Positions 12,820-63,765 of a stretch of DNA of 64,000 nt are shown piece by piece. The notes beneath the pieces were generated by a model that ran no database searches, was not told the DNA's origin, and was given only the letters and a program-made list of their open reading frames with translations. Position 1 is the first letter of the stretch. Every line of letters starts with the position of its first letter. Source of the stretch: Cynocephalus volans. Lineage: Eukaryota > Chordata > Mammalia > Dermoptera > Cynocephalidae. The position numbers and the translations under genes were made by a program. The stretch is from assembly GCF_027409185.1 (NCBI RefSeq), contig NC_084469.1, positions 33,222,293 to 33,286,292 of the forward strand. The letters are read 5' to 3'.

Positions 12820-13400
12820 TCAGAATTGGGATCCGGAGCCGACGAGCGTCTGTGTCTGCACCGCCCCCCGCCCCTCGTTTGCGTCTGGCCTGTCTCCTGC
12901 TCCAAGACTGGCCCCACTTTGGAGCTGGCTGCCATGGAAACGGCTGCAGATGTGGGAATAGATTACGAAAGTTCTGGCAATAAGTGGCGGCTACGCGCTG
13001 GAGGAGGCGGGGGAGGGAGAACGCTGCGAAAGGGGACGGGGCGGGTCACCCTGGGCCTGGTGGCCGAGCCCCGCCGCCTCCTCCCCGTCCCACGCGGATC
13101 CGAGCCTCTAGGTCCCCGCGGGGAGCCCTACCCGCGCCCCCGCCTCAAGGACCAGGCGCAGAGGTCCCGAGCCCGCCTCCCGCGACACCCACGACACAGC
13201 TCCACGGGACGCGCCTCCCTCCTAGGCGACCTGGGAGGTCGCGGCCCGAGCTGCTCCGAGAGGACGCGAGAGGGCCGGGCGGCCTGGACCTCTCCCGCGA
13301 CGCGGGCGCCACCCTGTCCCCAGCCGTGCTGTCTGCCGCCGTGTGATGCGTCCTGGATCTCTCAGTCCGCTCGTGGTCTGGGGAACATAGTCTAGTCCGT
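12820..13400. promoter_or_regulatory. CpG island with RFX-like site
   Basis: This is a second CpG-dense block. GCTGCCATGGAAAC (12928-12941) is one mismatch from an X-box. A plus-strand open frame of 189 codons (12826-13395) fills it but has no recognisable domain and mirrors island base composition, so I do not call it a gene. The island could be the promoter of an unannotated transcript, or the inverted partner of the 0-1.4 kb island, since the spacing from X-box to the shared 13.9-kb segment is also about 1 kb. Confidence 0.55.
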
Positions 13401-13544
13401 GTCAAGATACCTGTCTCTGTACCTGTCTGCTCTCCCAGGAGAAGAGAAGAATCAATGACTGACAGCTGCCATCACCAGAATAAGAGGCAGTTTGCATCGG
13501 GACCTTTTTTTCTAACTTTATTTCAGGGCTGTTGCTGAATCCTA

Positions 13545-13615
13545 TTACTTTTGGCAACTGGCCGGTATGGGGATCCGAACCCTTGACCTTGGTGTAATCA
13601 GCACTGAATCCTACC
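13545..13615 (-). repeat. tRNA-Ile SINE fragment
   Basis: The reverse complement of the monomer B-box half is visible: CTGGCCGGTATGGGGATCCG followed by AACCCTTGACCTTGGTGT. Confidence 0.7.
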
Positions 13616-13644
13616 TGTTTGATGCGCTCAAATGTTTCTTGTTT

Positions 13645-13775
13645 TTTTGCTTTTTAAAAACATTTTAACCCTTATTTTTACATGTTTGTGGGGTACAGTG
13701 TTTTGCGTCTACACGTGCATATACTGCACAACGATTCTCTCAGGGTAAATAGCATAGTTTTCTACCCTGTACCGT
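13645..13775 (-). repeat. L1 3' end fragment, antisense
   Basis: TTTGTGGGGTACAGTGTTTT and CGTGCATATACTGCACAACG match the antisense 3' end of L1M elements, also seen at 17.62 and 36.72 kb. Confidence 0.6.
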
Positions 13776-13923
13776 CGTGCCTTTGATGGGTGGGCCTAGG
13801 TAGTGGGCTTGGGGAGCCTGGAAATTGAGACCGCCCTTAGCACCCGCCTCGGCCATCGAAGTCTCTGCGTCCCTTTCCTTCCGGCGCTGTATGTTAGTCG
13901 GTGGGTGGGCGCGAGGTCTCTCC

Positions 13924-14180
13924 CAGGGATGAGCCAGACTCTGGTCCGCGGCCTTCCAGGAAGGGCCCCGAGGAGAGGGGTCGGCGCCCCGGCCTGCGCC
14001 AGGCCAGAGCCCTGTGCGGCTACATCACCCACGGGAAGAGCCAGCTGTGCCCGGAGCTGTCGCGGGCCAAGGGAAGACAGAAGCGCGCAGCGGGCGCCAC
14101 CGGGGAACACACCACGGTGGGTGGCGTTTGTGGAGGGATCGTGCCGTGCCCCCGGTGGCTCGGACTGACCCCGATCGTGC
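13924..14180 (+). other. Inverted copy of the segment at 1-275
   Basis: It aligns with the reverse complement of 1-275 over its whole length, including the possible donor region (GTGGGT here, GTGAGT there). Frames differ between the copies: both are open for 60-130 codons in GC-rich sequence, but no peptide is conserved throughout. It is probably part of the same inverted duplication as 4.5-7.45 kb, since order and orientation agree. Confidence 0.55.
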
Positions 14181-14429
14181 GTTTTTTCTGCCTTAGGCTT
14201 TGTCGCTGCTCCCTAGCTGGGCCGAGACCCGAAGCCAGAGGAACTGTCCTACTTGGAGGCCACGCTCCTGACGCGTCCTGGGTGGCGTGGGACCCGCAGC
14301 TATAGACCTCCCTGGACACAGGCCTGGAGCTCGCGTGCTATGGCGAACGAGACTCGGGGGACCCAGGCTGGGGTCCAAGGGAGGGCTGTCCCTGGGGACT
14401 GTGGCAGAAAGCCTATACCCGCGTGGGAA

Positions 14430-15810
14430 GGAACCTGGACGCTGAAATCCTAGGGATCTGTTCAGCACTAGAATAGATCAGGGGAAATGTGGTGGTTCTG
14501 TAGGAGGAGGCCGTGGCAAGGGGGAGAAAGGAATCAGCCATGCACAGGGGGGAGAAAGACGGACCAAATAGGAAAAGCGAGGGGGTGGTGTTGGCGGTGG
14601 TGGTATTAGCACTTGGAATGAGGGATGACTTACACAGCTTTTTAAAGAGGATGGTCACTTGAGAATTAATTCATTGCTTACATTCAGCGAACTTGATTGA
14701 CGGCCTTGTGTCCGCGCAGTGGTAGGCCACGGGAGCGCATGTGTGCATGTGTGCTCAGGCGTGGAAGTAGTGGGAATATAGTCTTTGGTTTTGCCATGGG
14801 AGGTGGGGGTGGGAATACTAATAGCTGATCACTTTTTTAACTAATTGTGCTAGAGGGGAATCGTTAATGAATGCACGTGATGCTGCTCCAGTTAGAGGCT
14901 AGAGGCTTTGTGGATGTTGCTAGGTTTGTATCCAAAGGCTTTATATGGTGTGGAAATTGTCTTGTGGGGCCATGAGCAACAAAGATTTGTTCTCTGGACA
15001 CTGGCCAGCCCTGAGTTCTCTTTGCATTCTCAAGGGCTGAAGCTGCCCAGGTAGGGAGGACTGTGGATTTAGATCTTTTCCCTGGTCAGACTGTGCCTTC
15101 CAAGGAACTGGGCCTGCTTCTTCTCAAGGGGACAAGGCGCCCCCAAGAGCAAAGGCCTCAGGGAAAATCTAGAGGCACACGGGGCTGGACCTGCAGGACC
15201 CTAGAGTCCTTCCAGCTGTCCCTTCTTGACTTTTTACTGACCCATCAATATCTGGGCTCACCCTTTCATGCCCCTCTCCCCTCTTTTCTCCTAATAACAG
15301 GCCTTCTCCTGCCTTCCCAATAGTCTATCCTTGTCTCCCTGTTAGAATTCAGAACCTCTCTGTACTGCCCCTCCGTATTGTCCCATAATTCAATAATCAG
15401 TCTAAATCCCAACATCTTCCACATATTCCTCAATCTTAGGTCCCCCGTCAACTCAGCATTCTGCCTTGCTTTTTCCAAATTTAAGAAGTGTAGTTTCATG
15501 ATATACGAATGCCTGCTAGTCCCTAATAATAGGGTTTTGGCAGGAGAGGTCATGCTCTAACAGTGCCCCATTTGGGTCCCATTTGAGCCCCAGATAAACA
15601 GGGGCCAATAGACTCAAATATCAACGGTATAAATAGGAGCTGGACATATTGCATTAGTGGCAGGGGGTAAGGACTTAAGGAAGCCCGAAAAAGCATCATT
15701 ATTCATTAAATTCCTGCCTGTTCCAAATGGGATTGAAGGCAGCGTGTGTTTTTTAGGATACTTAGTTGCAAATAATAGAAAAGACATTGGAACTAATTTA
15801 AACAAAAAAG
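14430..15810. other. No gene recognised
   Basis: Sequence of mixed composition between the 14-kb GC-rich block and the SINE at 15.84 kb. Short open frames only, with no splice-supported exon on either strand. Repeat content not identified. Confidence 0.4.
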
Positions 15811-15817
15811 GGGAAAT

Positions 15818-16005
15818 TATTATTATTATTATTATTATTATTTTTTTTTTTAAAAGATGACCGGTAAGGGGATCTTAACCCTTGGCTTGGTGTTGTCAGC
15901 ACCACGCTCAGCCAGTGAGCTAACCGGCCATCCCTATGTGGGATCCGAACCCGGGGCCTTGGTGTTATCAGCACCGCACTCTCCCGAGTGAGCCACGGGC
16001 CGGCC
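15818..16005 (-). repeat. tRNA-Ile SINE dimer with (TTA)n tail
   Basis: The reverse complement carries both monomers (ACCGGTAAGGGGATCTTAAC... and ...CCACGGGCCGGCCC). A TTA array of about eight units and a T run at its left are its A-rich tail read on the other strand. Confidence 0.9.
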
Positions 16006-16154
16006 CAAAAAAGGGGAAATTGTAAGGAAGCAGAATGTCTCATGGAACTGAAGGGCACAGATGCAGCAACACAGTCAAAGTGGGGACTGGAAGACCAGGC
16101 AAAGCAGGGTGATCCTCTCCCCTGCTTCTCTCTGTCCAGCTGCAGCTGCTGCTG

Positions 16155-16252
16155 CTTTTTTTTGTTTTATTGACAGCGGGCCGGTATGGGGATTCAAACC
16201 CTTGACCTTGGTGTTACAAGGCTGCCAACTAAGCTAATCAGTCAGTCCCATC
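16155..16252 (-). repeat. tRNA-Ile SINE, monomer
   Basis: The T-rich tail is followed by GGGCCGGTATGGGGATTCAA, a CTTGACCTTGGTGTTA box and an end at CAGTCAGTCC. It sits 150 bases from the previous SINE in the same orientation. Confidence 0.8.
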
Positions 16253-17189
16253 TGCTTCCTTTTCTTTCCTACTGCAGCCTGCCTTTCTCTTTTATTCCCA
16301 GAAAATGGCCCCTGCTAATGTGGCCTCTGTGGCCAGTCTGCTGGGGTTGGGGGAAAGGGTCAGTTGTACAAATATAGGTATTTCAGCTACAATTTAGCCT
16401 GTGGGGTGAGGGAGGCAGTCCTGCTGAGGGAGAAGAGATGGCCAGGCAGCTCAGGATATGTCCCTTGACTAACCATTACACAGGGACATACACACTTATC
16501 ACAACACACAAACATCACACACTCTGCCTGCCTAGCCAAGCTTTCCTTCTTCCACACCATTTCAAAAATGCCCTGGCCTAATACAATCCACCTTTGTTAT
16601 GCAGAACAGCAAACAGTTACTGCCCTTGCCAATGGATGGAAATCCCCAAACATGCGTGTTTTTGCAGGCAGAGGTGGGGTGGGTGGGGAAGGCACAGCAG
16701 TTCCTCTGAAGGGACTGAGTGTTCCCACTGTCAGCTGTCCTGGGGAGTGGTTAATCTTGGGGCAGGAGAATCTGGATCCAACCCCAAGAAATTCCTGTGG
16801 GAGACATGGGCCTGTTTTCTACACCAAAGTCATTTTTATCAGACTGGTAAAATATGTTGGCACAGGTGAGTAAAAGCGGGGCAGAATACAGATCCTGAAA
16901 ATAGCTTTGCTCTTAACAATTGGCTGTATCTCACCAGTTAAAGAAAATTAGAATTTCTTGAAATTCAGTGGGTGCCACAGGGAGTTAAAAAAAAAAAAGA
17001 TTTCAGGCCCACAAAGGGAGATAAAAGCCTATAGTTTGTGCCAGCTGAGGTCTGTCTAAGAGTAAGAAATAATGACCTCTTACCAAATTTATGTTCTTGG
17101 CCCCATAGTAGGCAATCACACCAAGTTCCAGGAATCTCTACATTGGGGGCATTTCCAGGTCTGCAATGACGGTGAGTCATTTATCCAAC

Positions 17190-17360
17190 TGAGGCTTGGG
17201 TAGTGGTTAGGAGGGCAGCCTCTGGAGCCAGCCTGCCATGGATTGAATCCCAACACCACCACGTCCTTTCTGTGAGACTTAGGGAACTTACTTAACATTT
17301 CTCTTCCTCAGTTTCTTTGTAAAATGAGGATGAAAGTAGTATCTGCCATTATTGGGCTTG
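17190..17360 (+). repeat. MIR
   Basis: The MIR core is recognisable: CCTCTGGAGCCAGCCTGCC, ...TGTGAGACTTAGGGAACTTA, CCTCAGTTTCTTTGTAAAAT. Confidence 0.7.
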
Positions 17361-17361
17361 T

Positions 17362-18215
17362 GATAGTTAATTTTATGTATCAATTTGGCTGGGCCAGGGT
17401 GCCCAGATATTTGGTCAAACATTATTCCAGATGTTTCCATGAGGGTGTTTTTGGATGAGATGAACTTTTGAATGAGTGGACTTTGAGGAAAGTGGATTGC
17501 CCTCCACAATGTGGGTGGGCCTCATCCGGTCAGTTGAAGGCCTGAATAGAACAAAAGACTGAGCTCCCTGAGCTAAAAGGAATTCTTGTAGCAGGAGGCT
17601 TTTTTTGTTGTTGTTCTTATTTTAATTTTTTTTCATTGTACATGTCTATGGGGTACAGTTTGTTGGTTCAATGCATGCATATACTATATAATGATCCAAT
17701 CAGAATAGTTAGCATGTCTATCACCTAAACATCATTTCTTTGTGATTATAATATTCAAAATCCTGTTTTCTGCCTTTCTTGAAATATACAATACAATATT
17801 ATTAGCTATTACCACTCTGGAGCACCAGAACTTATTCTTCCTATCTAACCCTAACACTGTAACTTTGTACTGGTGTACCCACCTTTCCCTGGCCCCTTCT
17901 CCCTTCTTTCTCTGCCCCTGGTAGCCACTATTCTACTCTCTATTTCTTTCTCTTTTTCTCTTTTCAATTTATTTTTCTTAATTGACCCATGATGATTGTA
18001 TTTATGGAGTGCAGATGGCTTTAGGACTTGAACTTCACCATGGGTTCTTCTCTGGGTCTCCAGTCTGCTAGCCTACCTTATAGATTTGGGACTTGCTGGC
18101 CCCCATAATTGTGTGAGCTGATTCCTTAAAATAAATCTCTCTCTCTCTCTACATATCTATGTATACACACATACTATTGGTTCTGTTTCTGTGGACAATG
18201 CTGACTAGTACAAGG
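17362..18215 (+). repeat. MLT2-type ERVL LTR, split by an L1 end
   Basis: The left part (17362-17600) has TAGTTAATTTTATGTATCAA, GTGCCCAGATATTTGGTCAA and TCAGTTGAAGGCCTGAATAG. The right part resumes near 17995-18010 and has ACTTGAACTTCACCATGGGT, AAAATAAATCTCTCTCTCT and TTGGTTCTGTTTCTGTGG. The middle is an antisense L1 3' end, so the LTR is older than that L1. Confidence 0.75.
17604..17965 (-). repeat. L1 3' end nested in the MLT2 LTR
   Basis: CATGTCTATGGGGTACAGTT, ATGCATGCATATACTATATA and the CACCAGAACTTATTCTTCC stretch are antisense L1 3' sequence. It interrupts the LTR between its two recognisable halves. Confidence 0.7.
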
Positions 18216-18800
18216 TTGTCCTTAGGGTTAATGAGTTATTGTACGTAACACTTTTAGAACAAAGCAGGCCTGAGTGGCTGCATTAGTAGACTATACTTCA
18301 GTGTTCACTTGTCTGGGCTCAGCTTCAAGGATGCCTGTCTTCTCTTCCTTTGAGCACACCTCCAGGCTATTGAAAATACCCTCAGCAAGGAAGCAAGGAT
18401 TGTTTGGGCCTTCTCCAAAGGTCAGGCACTCCTTAGAGGTGACATGGCAGGAAACTGGAGGCTGCCTCCAGACATCCTATCTGCAATGACAGTCAATGTT
18501 GTGGACCCAGCAATCATCATACCCCCAACTGGGAGCTAAAACTTGGAGGACAGTGCCCTGAGCTACCAAGCCCCACCTTCAGCTTCCTGGTAGAGAGGAT
18601 CTTCACTGGCTCTAGAAAGATCCAGGTTTTTACCTTGAGAATGGAATAAATAGATTCGATTAATGGATACTGTCCTGTGCAATGGGATGTCAAGCACAAG
18701 GCAATAGAGCAAAAAGTTTTGTCCTAAGAAGACTCCCCCATGCTTCTGAGTTCTGGGGAACTTCTATAAGGGCTTTTGCCCTTTGGAGAAGAAATGAGGA

Positions 18801-18845
18801 AAAAACTATACCATATTTGTCCAAAACAAATATGGCATAGTTTTT
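18801..18845. other. Short near-perfect hairpin
   Basis: A 19-base arm at 18801-18819 (AAAAACTATACCATATTTG) pairs with 18827-18845 with one mismatch around a seven-base loop. It lies downstream of NLRP1. It may be the remnant of a small inverted-repeat transposon or a replication template-switch scar. Confidence 0.65.
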
Positions 18846-20592
18846 TTTTCTATTAATAAGATAGCTGAAGACGTCAATTTCAGATGCAAGTTGTACACCT
18901 GCCATGTTCAGCAGAAAACAGTCAACACAGGCAGCTGATCCAGAAACCGTTCAAATCAGCAAGTTTATTACGCTCATCTCTCTTGTCTTTGGAAGTGGAC
19001 AGCCAGTCTGTGGTGCAGAGTCCTGACAATTTTGTGACTTCTACACAGGTTTATCTTACCTGGGACCAGAGAGCAGCCACAGTTACCTGCCTGAATCTTA
19101 GGTAAAGGACATCCTTCTCAAAGTATGGTGTCCTGCTAGACTCCAATTCCATTACAGGACATATCCAAGAGCTTGGGTACAAAAGTTCAGGAACACTTTC
19201 ATCTCCAGAGGAAGATCCCAACAGAACAGAGTCATCCAAATTATTGAACACATCAGCAATGTGGCCTAAGCAAAAAGGTCAGTGGGTCAGAAGGTAGCAC
19301 ATGCTTACAGCTGGGACTGATGTCACAGGGTTGGGTCCTTCCCTTCTCGATTTTTTCGATGTTTGTACACTTACCCTATTAATCTCTTTTGGGGTAGTTG
19401 TGGGAGGCTGAAATATGCTGACCTTTCTCACCTACCCAGTGAGCAGTGAAACCAAGAAACTGTACCTACTAATTGTGTACCTCCTATGTGTTGACACCAA
19501 TCTGAGCCCCTAAGTGTATTATCTCATTTAACCCTCAGAAAACCCCTCAGAGTCAGGGAGACCAAAGAGGAGACCCCTCCTGCCCTAGCTGTGCACTGGA
19601 GGGGAAGTTGGTCCAAGTTCAGTGACCAACTGGGGAGGGAGATACAACCATTTGTGCCTCTGATCTTGGTTAGGGGTAGCATGAGAGAGGCTTTGCTGTC
19701 ATGGGTTGAGGACAACATTTGTGTCATGGTGCAACACCAATGAGTTCAAGTCTAAGATTACGTATTACTGGGATTATGGGTGTGGCCTACTAATTTGGGA
19801 TTATTACTAGGGCAGGCCCTGCTATCTCATGGATGGTATGGTAGCCAGTGGGGGAATTAAGGGAGGTGTCTGGGGAAAGTTCCTTTACCATTTACGTATT
19901 AATAAATTCTCACTTTATACCCGCCATGTGCCAGGCACTGCACGAGGCACTGAGAATAAATTGATGAGCAGATCAGATGTGGCTCCTGCCCTCAGGAAGC
20001 TTACCAGCTAGCAGGGGGAGACAAGCGATGATGCAGCAGGGACAAGGCCATGTGCTGTGTGCTCTCATGGGGAGAGGGGGACACAAGGTCTGCAGGAGCT
20101 CAGGGCAGTGGTTCCTAAGCCAGGTGAAGGGCATGGAATCACCTTCCACAGGAGGAGACATCTCAGCTAAGACCTAGACTCCATTCCCCCTGCAGCCTCC
20201 CTCTCCAGCCCTGTCCTGGTTCCTGAAATTAAGCTATGCTTCAGAAACAACAAAGCTCAAGGTAGAACTGATAGGAAAGCCAAATGCACTTGGGATGACT
20301 CTGGGTTCTGCAGTTCCCCCACTTGACTGAGAAACACAGAGTGCCTTGACTGCTCTGTGACCCACCGGCTGCCTGTTTTCCCCTGAAGGCTTGAACCCAA
20401 GCTGTGGACTTGAACATTCCCAGGCACTGATAAAGTTTTTTACATTGTTGCTGTAGAGCAAGGGCTGGGTCTGGAGCTCACAGACCCCTTGAGCGCATTG
20501 TCCAGACTGGGTCACAAACCCTTCACATGCAGGTCTGTGAGCTAGGTAACAGGAAAAAGGTCCTTGGAGCTGTGGGTGAAGAAATAATAGGC

Positions 20593-20598
20593 TTTATT
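20593..20598 (-). terminator. Candidate NLRP1 polyadenylation signal
   Basis: TTTATT on the plus strand reads AATAAA on the minus strand. It is the first AATAAA downstream of the CARD-exon stop codon and would give a 3' UTR of about 1 kb. No other support, so tentative. Confidence 0.45.
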
Positions 20599-21613
20599 TC
20601 TAAATGCAAGCTCTGTTGACCAGCAGTTCAGAGCCGCTGCCTCACACACTGAAGAGCACACAAAGTAGCAACAAGCCAAAAGATACATGGGCACATGTGC
20701 ACTAACTCTACTCCCACACAACTTGTTGACAAAACATGTTCTGCACCACACCCAGCCAGACCTGAGGCAATGGGGCCTGACTAAACTACTCTGTTTTCCT
20801 CACAGTTGCCCGAAGCACTGAAAGATCAGACAAGTTGCTAAACATGTAAAAACTAGCCTGGACCCTGAGCCAAATTTCTTAAACTCTCATATTAACTCCA
20901 TACCCACCCCTCTCCTTATGGACATACCTGGGTAGAACATCTCCTTTCTCGCTGTCTATAGCAAGGACACTGAAGCACTCTGTATGTGAGTTCACCTAAT
21001 AAATGCTTTGAACTGATCACCCTGGCATCTAGTGTTTCTTTCGTTGGAATCCCAAAGAGCCCCATCTCAGCAGTCTCTTACAAGAATGGTTTGGAGCAGT
21101 CTCTTACAAGAATTCCCCTGCTGCCACTTTTGCGGCAGTTCCAGTCGTGGGTTTGGCTAGACAGAACAACTGAAAAATAGATCTCCCCCCTTCTGCTCAT
21201 AAGCCATTCAAGCCCTCCAAGGATACATGTCTATTTCCATTGTCAGGCTCCAGACAGCCTCGTGTCCCCCCAACTCCTCCTTGCATCTGGACAGGACAGA
21301 GAGGGCTCTAGGCTTGGCTGCTGTGGCCACCAGACCAGGCTCTACAAGGTCTGCAGCAGTCTTGCCAGCTCCAGATGGACATTCCCAGAGATGCTGTTAT
21401 CCCACCTGGACAGCTGAGCTGGGAGCACCAAGGGAGGTGGTTTGGGTGCTTGCATGGCAAATCTGAGCATGCACATATAGTGAATGCCCAGCAGAGGTTC
21501 ATCAAGTTCCATAACTTTAGAGCTGGAAGTCAACGCAGACAGCAACTTGTTTGTAAATGCACAAACTGAGATCCAAGGAAGGGCCAGGCCCAGCCAGGAC
21601 TCCAAGGCTGTGC

Positions 21614-61221
<39,608 letters not shown>

Positions 61222-61264
61222 CTAAGTAAGGGAGGGAAAGATGGAACATAGAGATGTAAAGTAG

Positions 61265-61610
61265 ATTCATTCGCTCGTTCATTCATTCAACAACTGTTTT
61301 AGGCACATGCTCCAAGCCACACACTGTGCCGGCTGCATACCGTGGTATGTTCTCACCAGTGCAGCGGAGGGAACATGGGCTTTGGGGTACGAGATCCTAG
61401 CTCAAGTCTTGACTTGGCCAAGTCATACTTCCTGTGGGACTTTTCTTCATTCTTCAAATATTTATCAAGGGCTTCCTATGTGCCAAATGCTGCTCTAGGG
61501 GCTGGGGATAAAGAGTGAATAGAACAGACACAGCTCTCTGTCCTCATTAAGCCCATGTCTTGGGCCATTAGCCCCATGAGCCTGTTTTCTCACCTGTAAG
61601 TCAGAGATAG
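61265..61610. repeat. Old MIR/L2-class repeat fragments
   Basis: CATTCATTCAACAACTGTTT, CTTCCTATGTGCCAAATGCT, GGGGCTGGGGATAAAGAGTG and CCTGTTTTCTCACCTGTAAG are common wording of ancient mammalian repeats. They lie directly upstream of the NACHT exon. Confidence 0.6.
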
Positions 61611-61960
61611 TGACATCTCCTTGTAGGAAGTCATGGGGGAATGGAGGAGAGGGTGGCTGGTGTTGCAGATGCTGCTGGGTCCTGACACACTCCCTCAGCA
61701 CCCACTGTTGCCATACCTGCCAGCCAGTGTCCCTCTGCAAGCACCCGTGATTGCCTGCCTGAGAGCTCATGGTCCACAAGTGGGGCAGGCCAGCACGAGC
61801 CCTCCACTGGTGACAGATGGGGGTCCCTTGCTCCAGACAGACAACTCCAGGTGTGTTCTCCACTGTCTCCCACACATCCCCAGCAGCATCGAACCTCAGT
61901 TGCTTAGAGGGGTAACCTGCTCCATCACGCACCTTTCCTGGGCTTCCCCTTCCCTGCCCC
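61585..61960 (-). pseudogene. Possible decayed NLRP1 linker exon
   Basis: Minus-strand order resembles, in patches, the human linker exon that precedes the NACHT exon: a CATCTG...TGGAG block, GACCATGAGCTCTCAGGCAG, AACAGTGG.TGCTG and a TTACAG/GTGAGA donor-like end. A long frame (61962-61495) is open here, but it reaches that donor in the wrong phase, and the frame that would fit has a TGA three codons upstream. It may be a degenerate exon or chance similarity overlapping a MIR, and I cannot decide by eye. Confidence 0.25.
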
Positions 61961-62527
61961 ACTTGTCCTCTCTCCTACCAGAGCTTCCAGGGAATCATCT
62001 CCCCAATAAACTACCTGCAGGAAATCCTCTCTCAGGGTTTGCTTCTGACGGAGCCCAACCTGAGACAGTTGGGAAGGTGCCTTTTGAACTGTGAGGAGCT
62101 GAGCTCACATAAGGGACTGTCCCCGGGGGGGGGATCTCAGTCTCCTGTCAGTCAGATTCCAAATAGAAGGACCCTTGCAGCCCCTTCCCTGCTCTCCCTT
62201 CACAGTATTCTTAGTGCCTCTCATTTCTCTCCTTAGGCGAATTGTAGATTTGCTTTTGTTGTCTCCTGTGGGAAGATTTCTGGCAATGTGAAAATCTGAG
62301 AGCATCAGGATGGCCACCTGAGGTCACAGCCACAGCCCGCCCACTCAGGCCATGTCTGCTTCAGGTGCCCCGAGAGGACTTAGCTCTCTTGATGCCACAT
62401 TTACCAAAACCTCCTGGTTTTCATGGATTTCTTACCATGTGACATATCTAATCCTCTTGAATCGAGTCGTACTTTAGAAATCCTCCCTCTACCCTTGATA
62501 CCTCTAATGAGTTTCATTTTTAATATT

Positions 62528-62960
62528 ATGTCGCTGATCAGGGGTTGGCAAACTCTGGCCAAATCCACAAAAACAGGTGGCTGGCTGGATTTGGCCGGAG
62601 TTTGCCAGCCCCAGCCAGCCACCTGTTTTTGTACAACCTGCAAGCTATGAATGGTTGTTACATTTTTAAATGGTTGGAAAAAATCAAAAGAAGGATCATA
62701 TTGCATAACATGAAAATTATACAAAGTACAAAATTTAGTGTCCATAAATATGATGTCACTGGCACCCAGCCAGTGCATTTGCTCATGTCCTGTCTGTGGC
62801 TGCTTTCAGGCTATGAGGGCAGAGATGAGCAGTTACAACTTAGACCCTATGGCCCACAAAGCCTAAAATATTTACTCTTTTGTTCCTCACACAAACAAAT
62901 TTTTCTACCTTTGCTCTTACTATATCAAAAAGCATACCACGTGATTTTTGTGCTTGCTAT
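62528..62960 (+). repeat. hAT-type DNA transposon with an internal inverted duplication
   Basis: It starts CAGGGGTTGGCAAACTCTGG and contains CCACCTGTTTTTGTA, GTCTGTGGCTGCTTTCAGGC and CTATGGCCCACAAAGCCTAA, the usual wording of a common mammalian hAT (Charlie-type) element. Near its left end (62541-62635) a short inverted copy of its own sequence is inserted. No transposase coding is visible. Confidence 0.75.
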
Positions 62961-63449
62961 GAAACTGTTGTTGGAGACCTTAAGTTCCCCACTTGAAAAA
63001 TTCTGTTAGAATTTAGAATCGGGGGGAAAGTGGGTTTCTCTTGAATAGGTCTTTTCTCCTGTATTGAGTAATTGATATTACATCATCATCATATTACCCC
63101 TTTTGCCTGGTTGCTAGGATGCTCAGAACCAATGGAAGCTTTAATTATAGCAACTATTTAGTCTTCATGGCTTTCATATTTTTTTCATTTTTAAGGTTGC
63201 ATTCTAGAGAGGTTATTGCATTTGAATGTTTCTGTAAGTTGCTTTTAATCCTTCCTTCCACCTCTGCCCCCTTCCTTCCTTCTTTTCTATTTTGAATGGG
63301 AAGGGATGAGACTAATTAAGTCAATTGATATACTTTGAGTCTGGGTCACATTTTAGGACCATTAATTTTACCAGTTTACTTCTGGCTGGGTGCAGAAGGA
63401 ATCCTTTTAACTCAACATCTCTCAGACTTGTCCTAGCATTGAGAGGTAG

Positions 63450-63765
63450 TATAGTTCAGGGTTAAGACTGACATCAGGAGCTCGTGTGCTTGTGGCTTCT
63501 GTGTGACGTCCTCACTGCTCAGATGGCAGAGGGAGTAGGATGTAGGGGTTAAAGGTGTGGATTGTGCGTCAGAGAGTGCAGAGGCTGAATTGCACCTCTG
63601 CCACTACTAACTGTGAGACTTTATCTTTCTGTGCCTCAGTTTTCTCATTCTCCCTCCAAAGGTGGGATAATAACAATATTGCTTTCACAGAGTGGTTGTG
63701 TAACTTAGGCAGAATGTGCATGTGAAGCACCGGGCCCTGGGCCTGACACAGAATGAGTGTCCTGC
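63450..63765 (+). repeat. MIR
   Basis: GCCACTACTAACTGTGAGAC, GTGCCTCAGTTTTCTCATTC and GAAGCACCGGGCCCTGGGCC fit MIR. No exon is recognised from here to the window end. Confidence 0.7.

Noticed and set aside
12826-13395. 189-codon open frame in a CpG island
   Set aside because: Arg, Pro and Gly-rich composition follows the base composition of the island, and other frames are open too. No recognisable domain, so not called as a gene.
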